Assembly: GCA_017853275.1 (NCBI GenBank)
Contig: JAFMJV010000006.1
Coordinates: 32,097 to 96,096 of the forward strand
From: Chloroflexota bacterium
GTDB lineage: Bacteria; Chloroflexota; Limnocylindria; Limnocylindrales; CSP1-4
DNA: 64,000 nucleotides
Direction of reading: 5' to 3'
Each line of letters starts with the position of its first letter. Position 1 is the stretch's first letter. The translations under genes and the position numbers were made by a program. Below, piece by piece: positions 49,311-59,201 of this stretch. The notes beneath the pieces were generated by a model, which was not told the DNA's origin, did no database searches, and saw only the letters and a program-made list of their open reading frames with translations.

Positions 49311-50941
49311 AGGGAGCGCCGCCGCGCGGCGGGCGCCCCGATCCCGGCATCCTCGCCGAGGAGCTTCTCGAGCGCCGCCACATAGGCCTCGAGGGAGGCC
49401 GCGATGATGTTCGTGGAGAGGCCGTGGCCGGTCGCCGTGCCCTGCTCGGCGTCCGGGTCGTTCGAGCGGCGCGCCCGGACGAGGACCCGTCCCTGGGCAT
49501 CCTCGCCGGCGGAGACGGCGCGGATCTCGTAGTCCACCAGGACCGGGTGCCAGCCGAAGCGCGGCTCCACGGCGGCATCGATCGCCCCGAAGAGCGCGTC
49601 CACCGGGCCGTTCCCCGTCCCCGCCGCCTTGTGCGGCTCGCCGCCGAGGAGGACGGTGACGCTGCCGGTGGCATCGCCGGTATCGCTCGAGGTGACGGTC
49701 CAGCCACCGAGGGCGATCCGGGCGGCGGACCCTTCCGCGGGCGCCTCCACGAGCCGCTGGTCGGCGAGCGCCGCGAGGTCCTCGTCCGTGACCTCCTTCT
49801 TCTCGTCCGCGAGCGCGACCGCCGCCTTGTAGACGGCATCGAGGGCGTCCCCCTCCAGGTCGTAGCCGAGCTCCTTCAGCTTCCCCTGGACGCCGCGGCG
49901 GCCGGAGAGCTTGCCCACGGAGAGGCGGCTCCCGGAGAGGCCGACGGACTGGGGGGTCATGATCTCGTAGGTGAGGGGGTTCTTCAGGACGCCGTCCTGG
50001 TGGATCCCCGATTCGTGGGCGAAGGCGTTCCGGCCCACGATCGCCTTGTTCGGCTGGACGACGAAGCCCGTCAGGTTGCTGACGAGCCGGCTCGCCGCCG
50101 TGATCTGCTCGGTCTGGACGCGGCTCTGCTCCAGCTCGAAGAGGGTGGCGCGCGTCCGCAGCGCCATGACGACCTCTTCCAGCGACGCGTTCCCCGCGCG
50201 CTCCCCGAGGCCGTTGATCGTGACCTCCACCTGCCGCGCGCCGGCCTGGACCGCGGCGATCGTGTTCGCCGTCGCGAGGCCGAGGTCGTTGTGGCAGTGG
50301 ATCGAGACGACCGCGCCGGACCCGACGCGCTCGACGACACGCGAGGTGAGATCGCCGAACTCCGACGGGATCGCGTACCCCACCGTGTCCGGGATGTTCA
50401 CCGTGGTGGCACCCGCATCCACGACCGCCTCGTAGAGACGGAGGAGGAAGTCCGTTTCCGTGCGGCTCGCATCCTCGGCGGAGAACTCGATCTCCGCGTC
50501 CCGGCCGAGCGCCTTCCGCGCGTAGGCGACCCAGTGGACCGCCGCGGCGAGCGCCTCCTCCCGGGTCATCTTCAGCTTGTGCTTCAGATGGATGTCCGAG
50601 CTGGCGATGAAGAGGTGGAGGTGGGGACGCTCCGCGGGAAGGAGCGCCTCCACGCCACGCTGGGGGTCACCGTCTCGGCAGCGGGCAAGGCCGGCGACCG
50701 CGACGCCCTTCGTCTCCTTGGCGATCCGCTGGACCGCCTCGAAGTCTCCGGGCGAGGCAGCCGGGAAGCCGGCCTCGATGACGTCCACGTTCAGGCGGAC
50801 GAGCTGACGCGCGACCTCGAGCTTCTCCGCCACGGTGAGGCCGGCGCCGGGCGCCTGCTCCCCATCCCGCAGCGTCGTGTCGAAGATCCGGATCGGCCCG
50901 GCCGCCCCGCGTACGCCGGGATCCCCGCTGCCGCGGCTCAT
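49307..50941 (-). CDS. leuA: 2-isopropylmalate synthase
   Basis: A 544-aa enzyme that commits 2-ketoisovalerate to leucine synthesis. Catalytic motifs are [25 protein letters not shown] and [13 protein letters not shown]. The C-terminal LeuA dimerisation/allosteric domain has [14 protein letters not shown] and is expected to bind leucine. The ATG at 50941 overlaps the ilvC stop (ATGA). Confidence 0.95.
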   Translation of the reverse strand: MSRGSGDPGVRGAAGPIRIFDTTLRDGEQAPGAGLTVAEKLEVARQLVRLNVDVIEAGFPAASPGDFEAVQRIAKETKGVAVAGLARCRDGDPQRGVEALLPAERPHLHLFIASSDIHLKHKLKMTREEALAAAVHWVAYARKALGRDAEIEFSAEDASRTETDFLLRLYEAVVDAGATTVNIPDTVGYAIPSEFGDLTSRVVERVGSGAVVSIHCHNDLGLATANTIAAVQAGARQVEVTINGLGERAGNASLEEVVMALRTRATLFELEQSRVQTEQITAASRLVSNLTGFVVQPNKAIVGRNAFAHESGIHQDGVLKNPLTYEIMTPQSVGLSGSRLSVGKLSGRRGVQGKLKELGYDLEGDALDAVYKAAVALADEKKEVTDEDLAALADQRLVEAPAEGSAARIALGGWTVTSSDTGDATGSVTVLLGGEPHKAAGTGNGPVDALFGAIDAAVEPRFGWHPVLVDYEIRAVSAGEDAQGRVLVRARRSNDPDAEQGTATGHGLSTNIIAASLEAYVAALEKLLGEDAGIGAPAARRRSL

Positions 50942-51987
50942 CGCTTGGACCCGGAGGACTCGGCGGAGGCCTGGGCGTCACCCGCCTTCACCTCGACCGG
51001 GTTGAGGAAGGTCATCTGGCCGCGCAGGCGCGCCCCGACCTCCTCGATCTGGTGGCCGCGATCCGCCTCGCGCATCCGCCGGAAGCCCTCACCGCCCTGC
51101 TCCATCTCCGCGATCCAGCGGGAGGCGAACTGACCGGTCTGGATATCCGTGAGGACGTCCTTCATCGCCGCCTTGGCGCCTTCCGTGACGCGCGGGCCGC
51201 TCACGTAGTCGCCGTACTCGGCGGTATCGCTGACGCTGAAGCGCATGAAGTTCAGGCCGCCGCGGTACATGAGGTCCACGATCAGCTTCAGCTCGTGCAT
51301 CGTCTCGAAGTAGGCGAGCTCGGGCTGGTAGCCGGCCTCCACGAGCGTCTCGAAGGCGGCCTTCACCATCGCCGAGACACCGCCGCAGAGGAGCGCCTGC
51401 TCCCCGAAGAGGTCGGTCTCGGTCTCCTCGGCGAAGGTCGTCTCGAGGATGCCGGCACGCGTGCAGCCGAGGCCGCGCGCATAGGCCATCGTCCGGGCGC
51501 GGGCGGTCCCGGAGGGGTCCTGCTCCACCGCGTAGAGCGCCGGGACGCCGCCGCCCGCCACGTAGACGGAGCGGAGGAGGTGGCCGGGGCCCTTGGGCGC
51601 GACCATCCCGACGTCGACGAAGTCGGGCGGGACGATCCGGCCGAACCGGATGTTGAAGCCGTGGGCGAACATGAGGAGCTGGCCGCGCCGGAGGTTCGGG
51701 GCGATCTCCGCCTCGTAGACCGCCTTCTGGACCGTGTCCGGGACCGCGATCATGATCACGTCCGCGGCCTTCACCGCGTCCGCCACGTCCATGACGCGGA
51801 TCCCCGCCGCCTCCACGTGGGCGCGGCTCTTGCTCCCGGGCGCCAGGCCCACGATCACGGAGAGCCCGGACTCGTGGAGGTTCTGCGCGTGAGCATGGCC
51901 CTGGCTGCCGAAGCCGATGACGGCGATCGTCTGGCCGGCGAGCGCCTTCGGGTCGGCGTCGTTGTCGTAGTACATCTTCGCGGGCAT
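50938..51987 (-). CDS. ilvC: Ketol-acid reductoisomerase (class I)
   Basis: A 349-aa enzyme that converts acetohydroxy acids to dihydroxy acids with NADPH. The cofactor motif is [14 protein letters not shown], and the loop VGLAPGSKS carries Ser residues that fit NADPH. The knotted C-terminal domain has the metal ligands in [12 protein letters not shown] and the Glu in [14 protein letters not shown]. The length matches class I enzymes plus a Ser/Ala-rich tail. It follows ilvN by 12 bases. Confidence 0.95.
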   Translation of the reverse strand: MPAKMYYDNDADPKALAGQTIAVIGFGSQGHAHAQNLHESGLSVIVGLAPGSKSRAHVEAAGIRVMDVADAVKAADVIMIAVPDTVQKAVYEAEIAPNLRRGQLLMFAHGFNIRFGRIVPPDFVDVGMVAPKGPGHLLRSVYVAGGGVPALYAVEQDPSGTARARTMAYARGLGCTRAGILETTFAEETETDLFGEQALLCGGVSAMVKAAFETLVEAGYQPELAYFETMHELKLIVDLMYRGGLNFMRFSVSDTAEYGDYVSGPRVTEGAKAAMKDVLTDIQTGQFASRWIAEMEQGGEGFRRMREADRGHQIEEVGARLRGQMTFLNPVEVKAGDAQASAESSGSKR

Positions 51988-51999
51988 CTGGGGGTCTCC

Positions 52000-52602
52000 T
52001 TAGGCGCTGGGGGGAACGGCCGGGACGATACCCGACCGGAGGATGTCGTCGATCTCCACGATGGCAGAGCCGCGGCTCATCGCCACGGCGCCGGTGCGGA
52101 CCATCTCGCGGATGCCGAAGCCGGCGAGGATCCCGATGAGGGAGTCCACGTCCTGCTGGGTGCCGGCGTACTCCACGACGACGGTATCGTCGCCGAGATC
52201 GACGAGCGCCGCCTTGTAGAGCTCGGCGGCCTTCAGGACCTCCGCCCGGTGCGCGGCCGGCGCGCTCACCTTGATGAGGACGAGCTCGTGGCGGATCGTC
52301 CCCTCGCGCGGCAGGGAGACGACGGTGACCACGTCCACGAGCCGCTGGAGCTGGCGCGTCATCTGCTCCACGGCGAAGGCATCGCCATTGAGCGTGATCG
52401 TCATGCGCGAGATCCCCGACCGCTCGGTCTGGCCGACGGTGAGGGACTCGATGTTGAAGTTCCGCGCGCGGGTGAGGCTCGCGACGCGGTTCAGGACGCC
52501 GGGCCGGTCGTAGACGATCGCGACGATCGTGTGCCGCTCCCGCTCGCCCGTCCCGGGGACGCTGCGCTCCATCGCCGTGGCCGGATCGTTCGTGGCCGCC
52601 AT
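52000..52602 (-). CDS. ilvN: Acetolactate synthase small (regulatory) subunit
   Basis: A 200-aa regulatory subunit. The N-terminal ACT domain (IVAIVYDRPGVLNRVASL, RNFNIESLTVG) binds valine; a second ACT-like domain follows from about residue 105. The ATG at 52602 overlaps the ilvB stop by one base and has a GGAGGAG ribosome site eight bases upstream; a GTG at 52629 would add only Gly/Arg residues. It forms the holoenzyme with IlvB. Confidence 0.94.
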   Translation of the reverse strand: MAATNDPATAMERSVPGTGERERHTIVAIVYDRPGVLNRVASLTRARNFNIESLTVGQTERSGISRMTITLNGDAFAVEQMTRQLQRLVDVVTVVSLPREGTIRHELVLIKVSAPAAHRAEVLKAAELYKAALVDLGDDTVVVEYAGTQQDVDSLIGILAGFGIREMVRTGAVAMSRGSAIVEIDDILRSGIVPAVPPSA

Positions 52603-54467
52603 CACCGCTCCTCCGCTCCCTCGCCCCACGTCTCGATGAGATCGGAGAGGCCCTTGCCTGCCGGCATCATCGGGAAGACGTTCTGCGTCTCCGCCGTCTC
52701 GAACCAGACCATCGCGGGTCCGTCCACCGCCTGGGCCGCCCGGATCGCCGGGTCGACCTCATCCGGCGTCCGTGCCCGGAAGCAGGGGACGCCATACGCC
52801 TCGCACAGCTTCGCCCAGTCCGGGCCGGGCAGCGTGGAGGAGTGGTAGTTCCCCGAGTAGATGATCTCCTGCCACTGGCGGATCATCCCCAGCTTCTTGT
52901 TGTCCAGGAGCGCGATCTTCACGGGGATCCGGTCCGCCACGACGGTCATCAGCTCCTGGGTGACCATCTGGAGGCCGCCGTCACCGCAGACCGCCCACGT
53001 CTCCACCTCGGGGTTGCCGAGCGCGGCACCCATCGCGGCGGGGAGGGAGTAGCCCATCGTGCCGAGGCCGCCCGAGGAGAGGTGCGAGTTGGGCCGGCGG
53101 AAGCCGCCGTAGCGGGCGAGCCACATCTGGTGCTGGCCCACGTCCGCCACGTAGGAGGCCTCGTGGCCGGTCAGCTCGCCGAGCCGGGTGATCACGTAGT
53201 CCGCGGAGAGGAGGCCATCCTTCCAGGCGCCGGACCCGTGCCAGCTCACCGTCTCGGAGGCGGCACGCATCTCGGCGAGCTCGGCGAAGTAGCCGGCCCG
53301 CTCCTCGTCCGTGCGCCGGCGGGCGGCGGTCGTGAGGGCGGGGATCACCCACTTCACGTCGCCCACGATCCCCACCTCGACGGCGACGTTCTTGCCGATC
53401 TCCGAGGGGTCGATGTCGACGTGGATGATCCGCGCGTTCGGCGCGTAGGTGCTGACCTTGCCGGTGACCCGGTCATCGAAGCGCATGCCGAGCGCGATGA
53501 GCAGGTCCGCCGACTGGATCGCGCGGTTCACGTGCTTCCAGCCGTGCATCCCCATGTAGCCGTAGGCGAGCGGGTGCCGCTCGTCCACCGCCCCGATCCC
53601 GAGGAGGGTCCAGGCGATCGGGATGCGCGTCTTCTCGGCGAAGGCCATCAGCTCGTCCACGGCGTCCCCGAGGAGGATCCCGTGGCCGGCGAGGATGACG
53701 GGGCGCTGCGCGTGCTCGATCGCGTCCGCCGCCTCGATGAGCGCGGCGGCGTCCACGCGGACCTCCTTCCCGAAGCCGGGGAGGTCGATGGTGGCCGGGC
53801 TGACCGCTTCCGTCTCGCTCGTGAGCGCGTCCTTCGTGATGTCCACGTGGACGGGGCCGGGGCGGCCGGTGCGCGCGATGTGGAAGGCCTCCGCGATGAC
53901 ACGCGGGATGTCGTCCGCGTTCCGGACGAGGAAGTTGTGCTTCGTCATCGGCAGGGTGATGCCGGTGATGTCGATCTCCTGGAAGGCGTCCTTGCCGATC
54001 AGCGCGCCGGGGACATTCCCGGTGATCGCGACCATCGGGATGCTGTCCAGCTGGGCCGTGGCGATCCCCGTGACGAGGTTCGTGGCACCGGGGCCGGAGG
54101 TACCGAGGCAGACGCCGACCTTGCCGCTCGCCCGGGCGTAGCCGTCCGCGGCGTGCGCCGCGCCCTGCTCGTGGCGGACGAGGACGTGGCGCAGGTCCGG
54201 ATGCGCCTCCCAGATGTCGTAGAGGGGGAGGATGACGCCGCCGGGGTAGCCGAAGATCGTGTCCACGCCCTGGGCCACGAGCGCATCGCACAGCGCGTCC
54301 GCGCCGATGCGCGCCCGGCTCCGGGGCCTGGAGTCGTCCAGCATCGCGCTCCGGGCGCGCTCGATCTCCGCGGCGGCGGCGCTGCCGGAGTTCGGCACGT
54401 GCCGGCCGATGCCGGCGCGGTCGGCGGCCGCCTCCGGACGCGTCTCCGGCGACTTCTCGATCGTCAT
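52602..54467 (-). CDS. ilvB: Acetolactate synthase large (catalytic) subunit
   Basis: A 621-aa thiamine-diphosphate enzyme that starts valine, leucine and isoleucine synthesis. It has the catalytic Glu region VRHEQGAAHAADGYARASG, the FAD/central domain, and the ThDP motif GDGGLQMVTQEL. An N-terminal extension of about 52 residues before IGADALCDAL is longer than usual and has low complexity. The ATG at 54467 follows GGGAGGAGAACGAGG. Upstream lies a leader with a terminator hairpin, implying attenuation control. Confidence 0.95.
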   Translation of the reverse strand: MTIEKSPETRPEAAADRAGIGRHVPNSGSAAAAEIERARSAMLDDSRPRSRARIGADALCDALVAQGVDTIFGYPGGVILPLYDIWEAHPDLRHVLVRHEQGAAHAADGYARASGKVGVCLGTSGPGATNLVTGIATAQLDSIPMVAITGNVPGALIGKDAFQEIDITGITLPMTKHNFLVRNADDIPRVIAEAFHIARTGRPGPVHVDITKDALTSETEAVSPATIDLPGFGKEVRVDAAALIEAADAIEHAQRPVILAGHGILLGDAVDELMAFAEKTRIPIAWTLLGIGAVDERHPLAYGYMGMHGWKHVNRAIQSADLLIALGMRFDDRVTGKVSTYAPNARIIHVDIDPSEIGKNVAVEVGIVGDVKWVIPALTTAARRRTDEERAGYFAELAEMRAASETVSWHGSGAWKDGLLSADYVITRLGELTGHEASYVADVGQHQMWLARYGGFRRPNSHLSSGGLGTMGYSLPAAMGAALGNPEVETWAVCGDGGLQMVTQELMTVVADRIPVKIALLDNKKLGMIRQWQEIIYSGNYHSSTLPGPDWAKLCEAYGVPCFRARTPDEVDPAIRAAQAVDGPAMVWFETAETQNVFPMMPAGKGLSDLIETWGEGAEER

Positions 54468-54528
54468 CCTCGTTCTCCTCCCATGCCGCCCCGGGGGGCG
54501 GCGCTACTGGCCGTCATCACATGCAAAA

Positions 54529-54552
54529 GACCCTCGCCATCCGGCGAGGGTC
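54529..54552 (-). terminator. Attenuator-type terminator before ilvB
   Basis: On the minus strand GACCCTCGCC, loop GGAT, GGCGAGGGTC is followed by TTTTGC. A perfect 10-base stem with a T-tract is the form of an intrinsic terminator. It lies 61 bases before the ilvB start and after the leader ORF, so it should decide how much transcription reaches ilvBNC-leuAB. Confidence 0.75.
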
Positions 54553-54587
54553 CGAGAGGTCTGCGGTGGTTCGTCGCGCCCTGCGCG

Positions 54588-54773
54588 CTACCTCCGCCGT
54601 CCCCCGGGCTCCCGCCGGGAGCCGGTAAGGAGGGCGATCAGCCCGAGCCCAAGAAGCTCGAGCCTGCCAAGGATGGATACCCCGACCGGAGCGGGAAGAC
54701 GGACGGGCACGCGCGCGCCGTCGCCACGGATGGCGATGGCGACGAGGTCGCGGTTCCGATCTGCCTGACCCAT
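54588..54773 (-). CDS. Candidate leader peptide for the ilvBNC operon
   Basis: A 61-codon ORF between the ilvB promoter and its terminator hairpin. Leu, Ile and Val make up 19 of 61 residues, with a dense tract from residue 30 to 49 (GVSILGRLELLGLGLIALL). An AAGGAG ribosome-like site lies upstream, although 14 bases from the ATG. The TAG stop precedes the terminator by about 35 bases. Ribosome progress through this tract could sense branched-chain aminoacyl-tRNA. It is longer than classical leader peptides, so the true start may be internal or the ORF may be chance. Confidence 0.45.
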   Translation of the reverse strand: MGQADRNRDLVAIAIRGDGARVPVRLPAPVGVSILGRLELLGLGLIALLTGSRREPGGRRR

Positions 54774-54812
54774 CGGTCGAGGAGGCTCCTTCCTGATGCG
54801 AGGTGTTCCGGG

Positions 54813-54818
54813 ATGCTA
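54813..54818 (-). promoter_or_regulatory. -10 element for the ilvB leader transcript
   Basis: On the minus strand the sequence reads GTGTAGCAT, 39 bases before the leader ORF start and about 345 bases before ilvB. Confidence 0.4.
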
Positions 54819-54885
54819 CACGACGACCGCTCGGGTGTCCACCCTCCGCCTCGCCCGTGCGGGCAGGCCCGCGCGCGGGCTCTGC

Positions 54886-54891
54886 TACGCT
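54886..54891 (+). promoter_or_regulatory. -10 element for leuC
   Basis: The plus strand reads TCTGCTACGCT, 55 bases before the leuC ATG at 54947. It matches the GCTAnnnT pattern. Confidence 0.45.
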
Positions 54892-54946
54892 CACGGTCCG
54901 CCCGGGGTACGCCCCGGCCCCGAGATGCCACGCACGCCGAGGACCC

Positions 54947-56365
54947 ATGGCCACGAACGCACCGCGCACGCTCGTCCGCAAGATCTGGGATGACCACGTC
55001 ATCGTGGAGGAGCCGGGCGCTCCCTCGATCATCGGGATCGACCTCCACCTCGTCCACGAGGTGACGAGCCCGCAGGCATTCGACGGCCTGCGACGGCGCG
55101 GGATCCGCGTGCGCCATCCCGAGCGGACGGTGGGGACCGCGGACCACAGCACGCCCACGACGCCGGTCGGGCTCCCGATCCTGGACCAGCAGGCCGCCTT
55201 CCAGGTGAGCAAGCTGGAGCAGAACTGCGCGGAGTTCGGTGTCCCGCTCTACAGCCGCGGCTCGGACCGCCAGGGGATCGTCCACGTCATCGGCCCGGAG
55301 CTCGGCCTCACCCAGCCGGGGATGACGATCGTGTGCGGCGACTCGCATACCGCCACCCATGGCGCCTTCGGGGCGCTCGCGTTCGGCATCGGGACGAGCG
55401 AGGTGGAGATGGTCCTCGCCACCCAGACGCTCCTCCAGCGCACGCCGCGCAGCTACGCCGTGAACGTGGCCGGGCGGCTCCGGCCGGGTGTCTCGGCCAA
55501 GGACATCATCCTCAACCTCATCAGCCGGATCGGCGTGGGCGGCGGGACCGGCCACGTCTTCGAGTACGGCGGCGAGGCGATCCGCGCCCTCTCCATGGAA
55601 GAGCGGATGACGATCTGCAACATGTCCATCGAGGGCGGCGCCCGGGCCGGGCTGATCGCGCCGGACGAGACGACCTTCGAGTACATCGCGGGCCGGCCCC
55701 ATGCCCCGCAGGGCGCCGCATGGGACGCGGCGGTCGCGCGCTGGCGGAGCCTCCCCTCGGATCCCGGCGCGGCCCACGAGAAGAGCATCGACCTGGATGC
55801 CTCCGCCCTCGAGCCGATGATCACCTACGGCACGAACCCCGGGATGGGGATGGGGATCTCCCAGCCCGTCCCGTCGCCCGCGGATGCCCCGGATGACGGC
55901 TCCCGGCGCGCGCTCGAGAGCGCGCTCGCCTACATGGGCCTGGAGGCGGGCAAGCCGCTCCTCGGCCACCCGGTGGATATCGTCTTCATCGGCTCGTGCA
56001 CGAACAGCCGGATCACGGACCTCCGCCTCGCGGCGGACCTGATGCGCGGCCGGAAGGTCGCGGACGGGGTCCGCGTGATGGTCGTCCCGGGCAGCCAGCA
56101 GGTGAAGGCCCAGGCCGAGCAGGAGGGCCTCGCCGAGGTCTTCCGCCAGGCGGGCGCCGAATGGCGCGAATCGGGATGCTCGATGTGCATCGCGATGAAC
56201 GGCGACCAGGGGGCCGCCGGCCAGTACATCGTGAGCACGAGCAACCGGAACTTCGAGGGCCGGCAGGGGAAGGGCGCGCGGACGCTCCTCGCTTCGCCGC
56301 TCACCGCCGCCGCCACCGCGGTCTCCGGCGTCGTGACGGACCCCCGTCCGCTCGTCGCCCGCTGA
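54947..56365 (+). CDS. leuC: 3-isopropylmalate dehydratase large subunit
   Basis: A 472-aa aconitase-family subunit that holds a [4Fe-4S] cluster. Cluster cysteines are in FIGSCTNSR and in SGCSMCIAM. Substrate and active-site segments are [13 protein letters not shown] and [12 protein letters not shown]. It isomerises isopropylmalate with LeuD and probably also citramalate. The ATG at 54947 was chosen because the sequence before it has no family similarity and contains the promoter. It is divergent from ilvB. Confidence 0.95.
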   Translation: MATNAPRTLVRKIWDDHVIVEEPGAPSIIGIDLHLVHEVTSPQAFDGLRRRGIRVRHPERTVGTADHSTPTTPVGLPILDQQAAFQVSKLEQNCAEFGVPLYSRGSDRQGIVHVIGPELGLTQPGMTIVCGDSHTATHGAFGALAFGIGTSEVEMVLATQTLLQRTPRSYAVNVAGRLRPGVSAKDIILNLISRIGVGGGTGHVFEYGGEAIRALSMEERMTICNMSIEGGARAGLIAPDETTFEYIAGRPHAPQGAAWDAAVARWRSLPSDPGAAHEKSIDLDASALEPMITYGTNPGMGMGISQPVPSPADAPDDGSRRALESALAYMGLEAGKPLLGHPVDIVFIGSCTNSRITDLRLAADLMRGRKVADGVRVMVVPGSQQVKAQAEQEGLAEVFRQAGAEWRESGCSMCIAMNGDQGAAGQYIVSTSNRNFEGRQGKGARTLLASPLTAAATAVSGVVTDPRPLVAR

Positions 56366-56391
56366 CCCGCGAACCCCCGAGGAGCAGACCG

Positions 56392-57018
56392 ATGTCCGAG
56401 CCCTTCCGGCCCTTCACGAGCAAGCTCATCCCGCTGCCGGCGGAGAACGTCGACACGGACCAGATCATCCCCGCGCGCTTCCTGAAGACGACGGAGAAGG
56501 ACGGCCTCGCGGCCGCCCTCTTCAACGACTGGCGCTACCTCGCGGACGGATCGCCGAACCCCGCCTTCGTCCTCAACCGGCCGGAGATGCAGGGACGCCA
56601 GGTCCTCATCGCAGGGGACAACTTCGGGTGCGGCTCCTCCCGCGAGCACGCGCCCTGGGCGCTCACCGCGTGGGGGATCCGGGCGATCGTCTCCACGAGC
56701 TTCGCGGACATCTTCCGCAACAACTCGCTGAAGAACGGCCTCCTGCCGATCGTGGTGGACGAGCCGACCCTCAGCGGGCTGCGCGCTCTCCTCGCGCGGG
56801 ACCCGGAGGCGGCGGTGGCGGTCGACCTCGTGGCGCAGACGGTCACGCTCCCGGACGGGAGCACGATCGGCTTCACGATCGACCCCTTCGCGCGCTCGAT
56901 GCTCCTTGCCGGGACGGACGAGATCGGCTGGGTGATGGAGCGGCTCCCCGCGATCGAGGCGTGGGAGGGCGCGAACCCGGCCCGCGTGGATACCCGGCCC
57001 GCGGGGAGCGCGCGCTAG
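56392..57018 (+). CDS. leuD: 3-isopropylmalate dehydratase small subunit
   Basis: A 208-aa swivelling-domain subunit. It has NVDTDQIIPARFLK near the N-terminus, GDNFGCGSSREHAPWAL at the substrate site and DIFRNNSLKNGLLPI. It completes the LeuCD enzyme. The ATG at 56392 is preceded by CGAGGAGCAG, 26 bases after leuC. Its TAG stop shares the tetranucleotide CTAG with the stop of the convergent GYD-domain gene. Confidence 0.95.
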   Translation: MSEPFRPFTSKLIPLPAENVDTDQIIPARFLKTTEKDGLAAALFNDWRYLADGSPNPAFVLNRPEMQGRQVLIAGDNFGCGSSREHAPWALTAWGIRAIVSTSFADIFRNNSLKNGLLPIVVDEPTLSGLRALLARDPEAAVAVDLVAQTVTLPDGSTIGFTIDPFARSMLLAGTDEIGWVMERLPAIEAWEGANPARVDTRPAGSAR

Positions 57019-57377
57019 CTGCGACCCCCGCCGCCGGCGCTCTCCGCCGGCGAGGTCCCCGGCCGGTGGTACTCCGGCGCGATCGTGCGCAGCCGGTCGA
57101 CCTCCTCGGCGCTCATGAGGCGCACAGCGCGGAAGCTGTCCGCCACCGCGCCGGATGCCCGTGCCTTCGCCTCGAGGGCAAGGGAGGCCACGTCGTCCGG
57201 GAGCTCGAAGATCGCGACGCAGTCCGGCTCACCGGCGCTCCACCAGACATGGAGGAGCTCCCCGCCGAGGCTCGCCGCGAGCGTGCGCAGGGCAGCGGTC
57301 CGGCCCGTGCCGCCGTCCGCCATCAGCCCCGCGAGGCCCTCCGCGGTGTAGTCCACGAGGTGCAGGTAGGTGGGCAT
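57015..57377 (-). CDS. GYD-domain small protein
   Basis: A 120-aa protein with the ferredoxin-like GYD-domain layout: MPTYLHLVDYTAEGLAGL at the start, LLHVWWSAGEPDCVAIFE in the middle strand and MSAEEVDRL near the end. GYD-domain proteins have no well established activity. A Pro/Gly-rich tail of about 20 residues follows the fold. The ATG at 57377 has GGGAAGGGAG upstream. It lies between leuD and ilvD but on the opposite strand, and converges with leuD with overlapping stops. Confidence 0.78.
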   Translation of the reverse strand: MPTYLHLVDYTAEGLAGLMADGGTGRTAALRTLAASLGGELLHVWWSAGEPDCVAIFELPDDVASLALEAKARASGAVADSFRAVRLMSAEEVDRLRTIAPEYHRPGTSPAESAGGGGRS

Positions 57378-57434
57378 CGTGCTCCCTTCCCGGCTCCGTA
57401 CCCGGGACGCCGGGCGCCGGACCGCGGTGGCTTC

Positions 57435-57440
57435 TAGACT
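57435..57440 (+). promoter_or_regulatory. -10 element for ilvD
   Basis: The plus strand reads TTCTAGACT, 51 bases before the proposed ATG at 57492. The first bases of the GYD gene lie on the other strand just upstream. Confidence 0.38.
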
Positions 57441-57491
57441 CACGGTCCGCGGGGGCACCGGACGCGCTCCCCGGCCGCAGTGAGGATGACG

Positions 57492-59201
57492 ATGGCACAG
57501 CTTCCCTACGACCGTCCTTCCGATCCCGCGAAGCGCTACTCCGCGGCGCTCACGGACGGCCCGAGCCGCGCCGGCGCGCGGGGGATGCTGAAGGCGATCG
57601 GCTTCACGGACGAGGACCTCGCCCGGCCGATCATCGGCGTCGCCACGCAGTGGATCGAGACGATGCCCTGCAACTACAACCAGCGCGAGCTCGCCGAGCA
57701 CGTGAAGGCGGGCATCCGCGCGGCGGGCGGCACGCCGATGGAGTTCAACACGGTCTCCGTCTCGGACGGCGTGACGATGGGCACGGAGGGGATGAAGGCC
57801 TCGCTCATCAGCCGCGAGGTGGTCGCCGATTCGATCGAGCTCGTCACCCGGGGCCATTCCTTCGACGGCGTCCTGTGCATCACCGGCTGTGACAAGACGA
57901 CCCCCGGTGCGCTCATGGCGCTCGGCCGGATGGACCGGCCCGGCCTCGTCCTCTACAACGGGACGATCCTCCCCGGCCGCCACAACGGCCAGGACACGGA
58001 CATCGTCACGATCTACGAGGCGATCGGCGCCTACCGGGCGGGGAAGATCTCGCTCGAGGAGCTCTACGAGATCGAGTCGACCTCCTGCCCCGGCCCCGGC
58101 GCCTGCGGCGGCCAGTACACCGCGAACACGATGAGCATGGTCGCGGAGTTCCTCGGGCTCTCGCCCGCGGGCCTCAACGGGATCCCCGCCACGGACGAGG
58201 AGAAGGCCCAGGCCGCCTTCCGCGCCGGCGAGCTCGTCGTCGATCTCGTGAAGCGGGACCTGCGCCCCTCGCACTTCGTGAACCACGCCTCGCTGGAGAA
58301 CGCGATCGCGTCCGTGGCGGCGACCGGTGGCTCCACGAACGCCGTCCTCCACCTCCTCGCGATCGCCCACGAGTTCGGCATCCCGCTCTCGATCGACGAC
58401 TTCGACCGGATCTCCCACGCCACGCCGCTCATCGCGGACCTCCGGCCCGGCGGCCGCTACCGCGCCGCGGACCTCCACGAGGCGGGCGGCATCGCGCTCG
58501 TCATGAAGGTCCTCGTGGATGCCGGGAAGATCGACCCGTCCCGGCCCACGGTGGACGGGCGGACGATCGGCGAGATCGCTTCCTCCGCCGCCGAGACGCC
58601 CGGTCAGCCGGTCGTCCGGACGATCGACCACGCGCTGAAGAAGACGGGCGGCCTCGCGATCCTGCGCGGGACGCTCGCGCCCGAGGGGTGCGTGGTGAAG
58701 CTCGCGGGCCACGAGCGGCGCCACCACTCCGGCCCCGCCCGGGTCTTCGATTCGGAGAACGCCTGCTTCGAGGCGGTCCAGGCCGGCTCGATCCGCGAGG
58801 GCGACGTCATCGTCATCCGCTACGAGGGACCGATCGGCGGCCCCGGGATGCAGGAGATGCTCGCGGTCACGGGCGCGATCGTGGGCCGCGGGCTCGGCGA
58901 ATCGGTCGCCCTCCTCACGGACGGCCGCTTCTCCGGCGGCACGCACGGCCTGATGATCGGGCACGTGGCACCGGAGGCTGCGGACGGGGGTCCGATCGCC
59001 TTCGTCCGGGATGGGGACACGATCACCATCGACGTGGATCGCCGCGCGCTCGACGTGGAGGTGGCGCACGAGGAGCTCGAGCGGCGCCGGCACGGCTGGG
59101 CGCCCCCGCCCCCGCGCTACACGACCGGGGTCTTCGCGAAGTACGCCGCGCTCGTGGGCTCCGCGAGCGAGGGCGCGATCACGAACCCCCGCCGCCGCTG
59201 A
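57492..59201 (+). CDS. ilvD: Dihydroxy-acid dehydratase
   Basis: A 569-aa iron-sulphur dehydratase of valine, leucine and isoleucine synthesis. The conserved cysteines are in [20 protein letters not shown] and [14 protein letters not shown]. The C-terminal [15 protein letters not shown] is the substrate-binding end of the IlvD/Edd family. Three starts are possible (GTG 57480, ATG 57486, ATG 57492); I chose the last because GAGGATG lies eight bases before it. The stop overlaps the next reading frame. Confidence 0.95.
   Translation: MAQLPYDRPSDPAKRYSAALTDGPSRAGARGMLKAIGFTDEDLARPIIGVATQWIETMPCNYNQRELAEHVKAGIRAAGGTPMEFNTVSVSDGVTMGTEGMKASLISREVVADSIELVTRGHSFDGVLCITGCDKTTPGALMALGRMDRPGLVLYNGTILPGRHNGQDTDIVTIYEAIGAYRAGKISLEELYEIESTSCPGPGACGGQYTANTMSMVAEFLGLSPAGLNGIPATDEEKAQAAFRAGELVVDLVKRDLRPSHFVNHASLENAIASVAATGGSTNAVLHLLAIAHEFGIPLSIDDFDRISHATPLIADLRPGGRYRAADLHEAGGIALVMKVLVDAGKIDPSRPTVDGRTIGEIASSAAETPGQPVVRTIDHALKKTGGLAILRGTLAPEGCVVKLAGHERRHHSGPARVFDSENACFEAVQAGSIREGDVIVIRYEGPIGGPGMQEMLAVTGAIVGRGLGESVALLTDGRFSGGTHGLMIGHVAPEAADGGPIAFVRDGDTITIDVDRRALDVEVAHEELERRRHGWAPPPPRYTTGVFAKYAALVGSASEGAITNPRRR

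Larger units (their letters stand above)
54468..54946. promoter_or_regulatory. Divergent ilvB-leuC regulatory region (479 bases)
   Basis: This is the only long gap without an established protein gene. It holds the plus-strand leuC promoter (TACGCT at 54886), the minus-strand ilvB promoter (TAGCAT at 54818-54813), a short Leu/Ile/Val-rich ORF (54773-54588, minus), GC-rich segments that can pair, and a terminator hairpin at 54529-54552. The region 54600-54530 on the minus strand has GAGGT and ACCTC segments that can pair and so compete with other folds. Confidence 0.6.

Noticed and set aside
46740..49385. A plus-strand reading frame of about 880 codons opposite cimA and leuB
   Set aside because: It is antisense to two well supported genes and has a low-complexity charged composition without domains.
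54560..54610. Possible T-box element before ilvB (GGAGGTAGCGCG on the minus strand)
   Set aside because: It resembles the T-box core only partly and lacks the UGG needed to pair with the tRNA CCA end; no stem I features are visible. Leader-peptide attenuation fits better.
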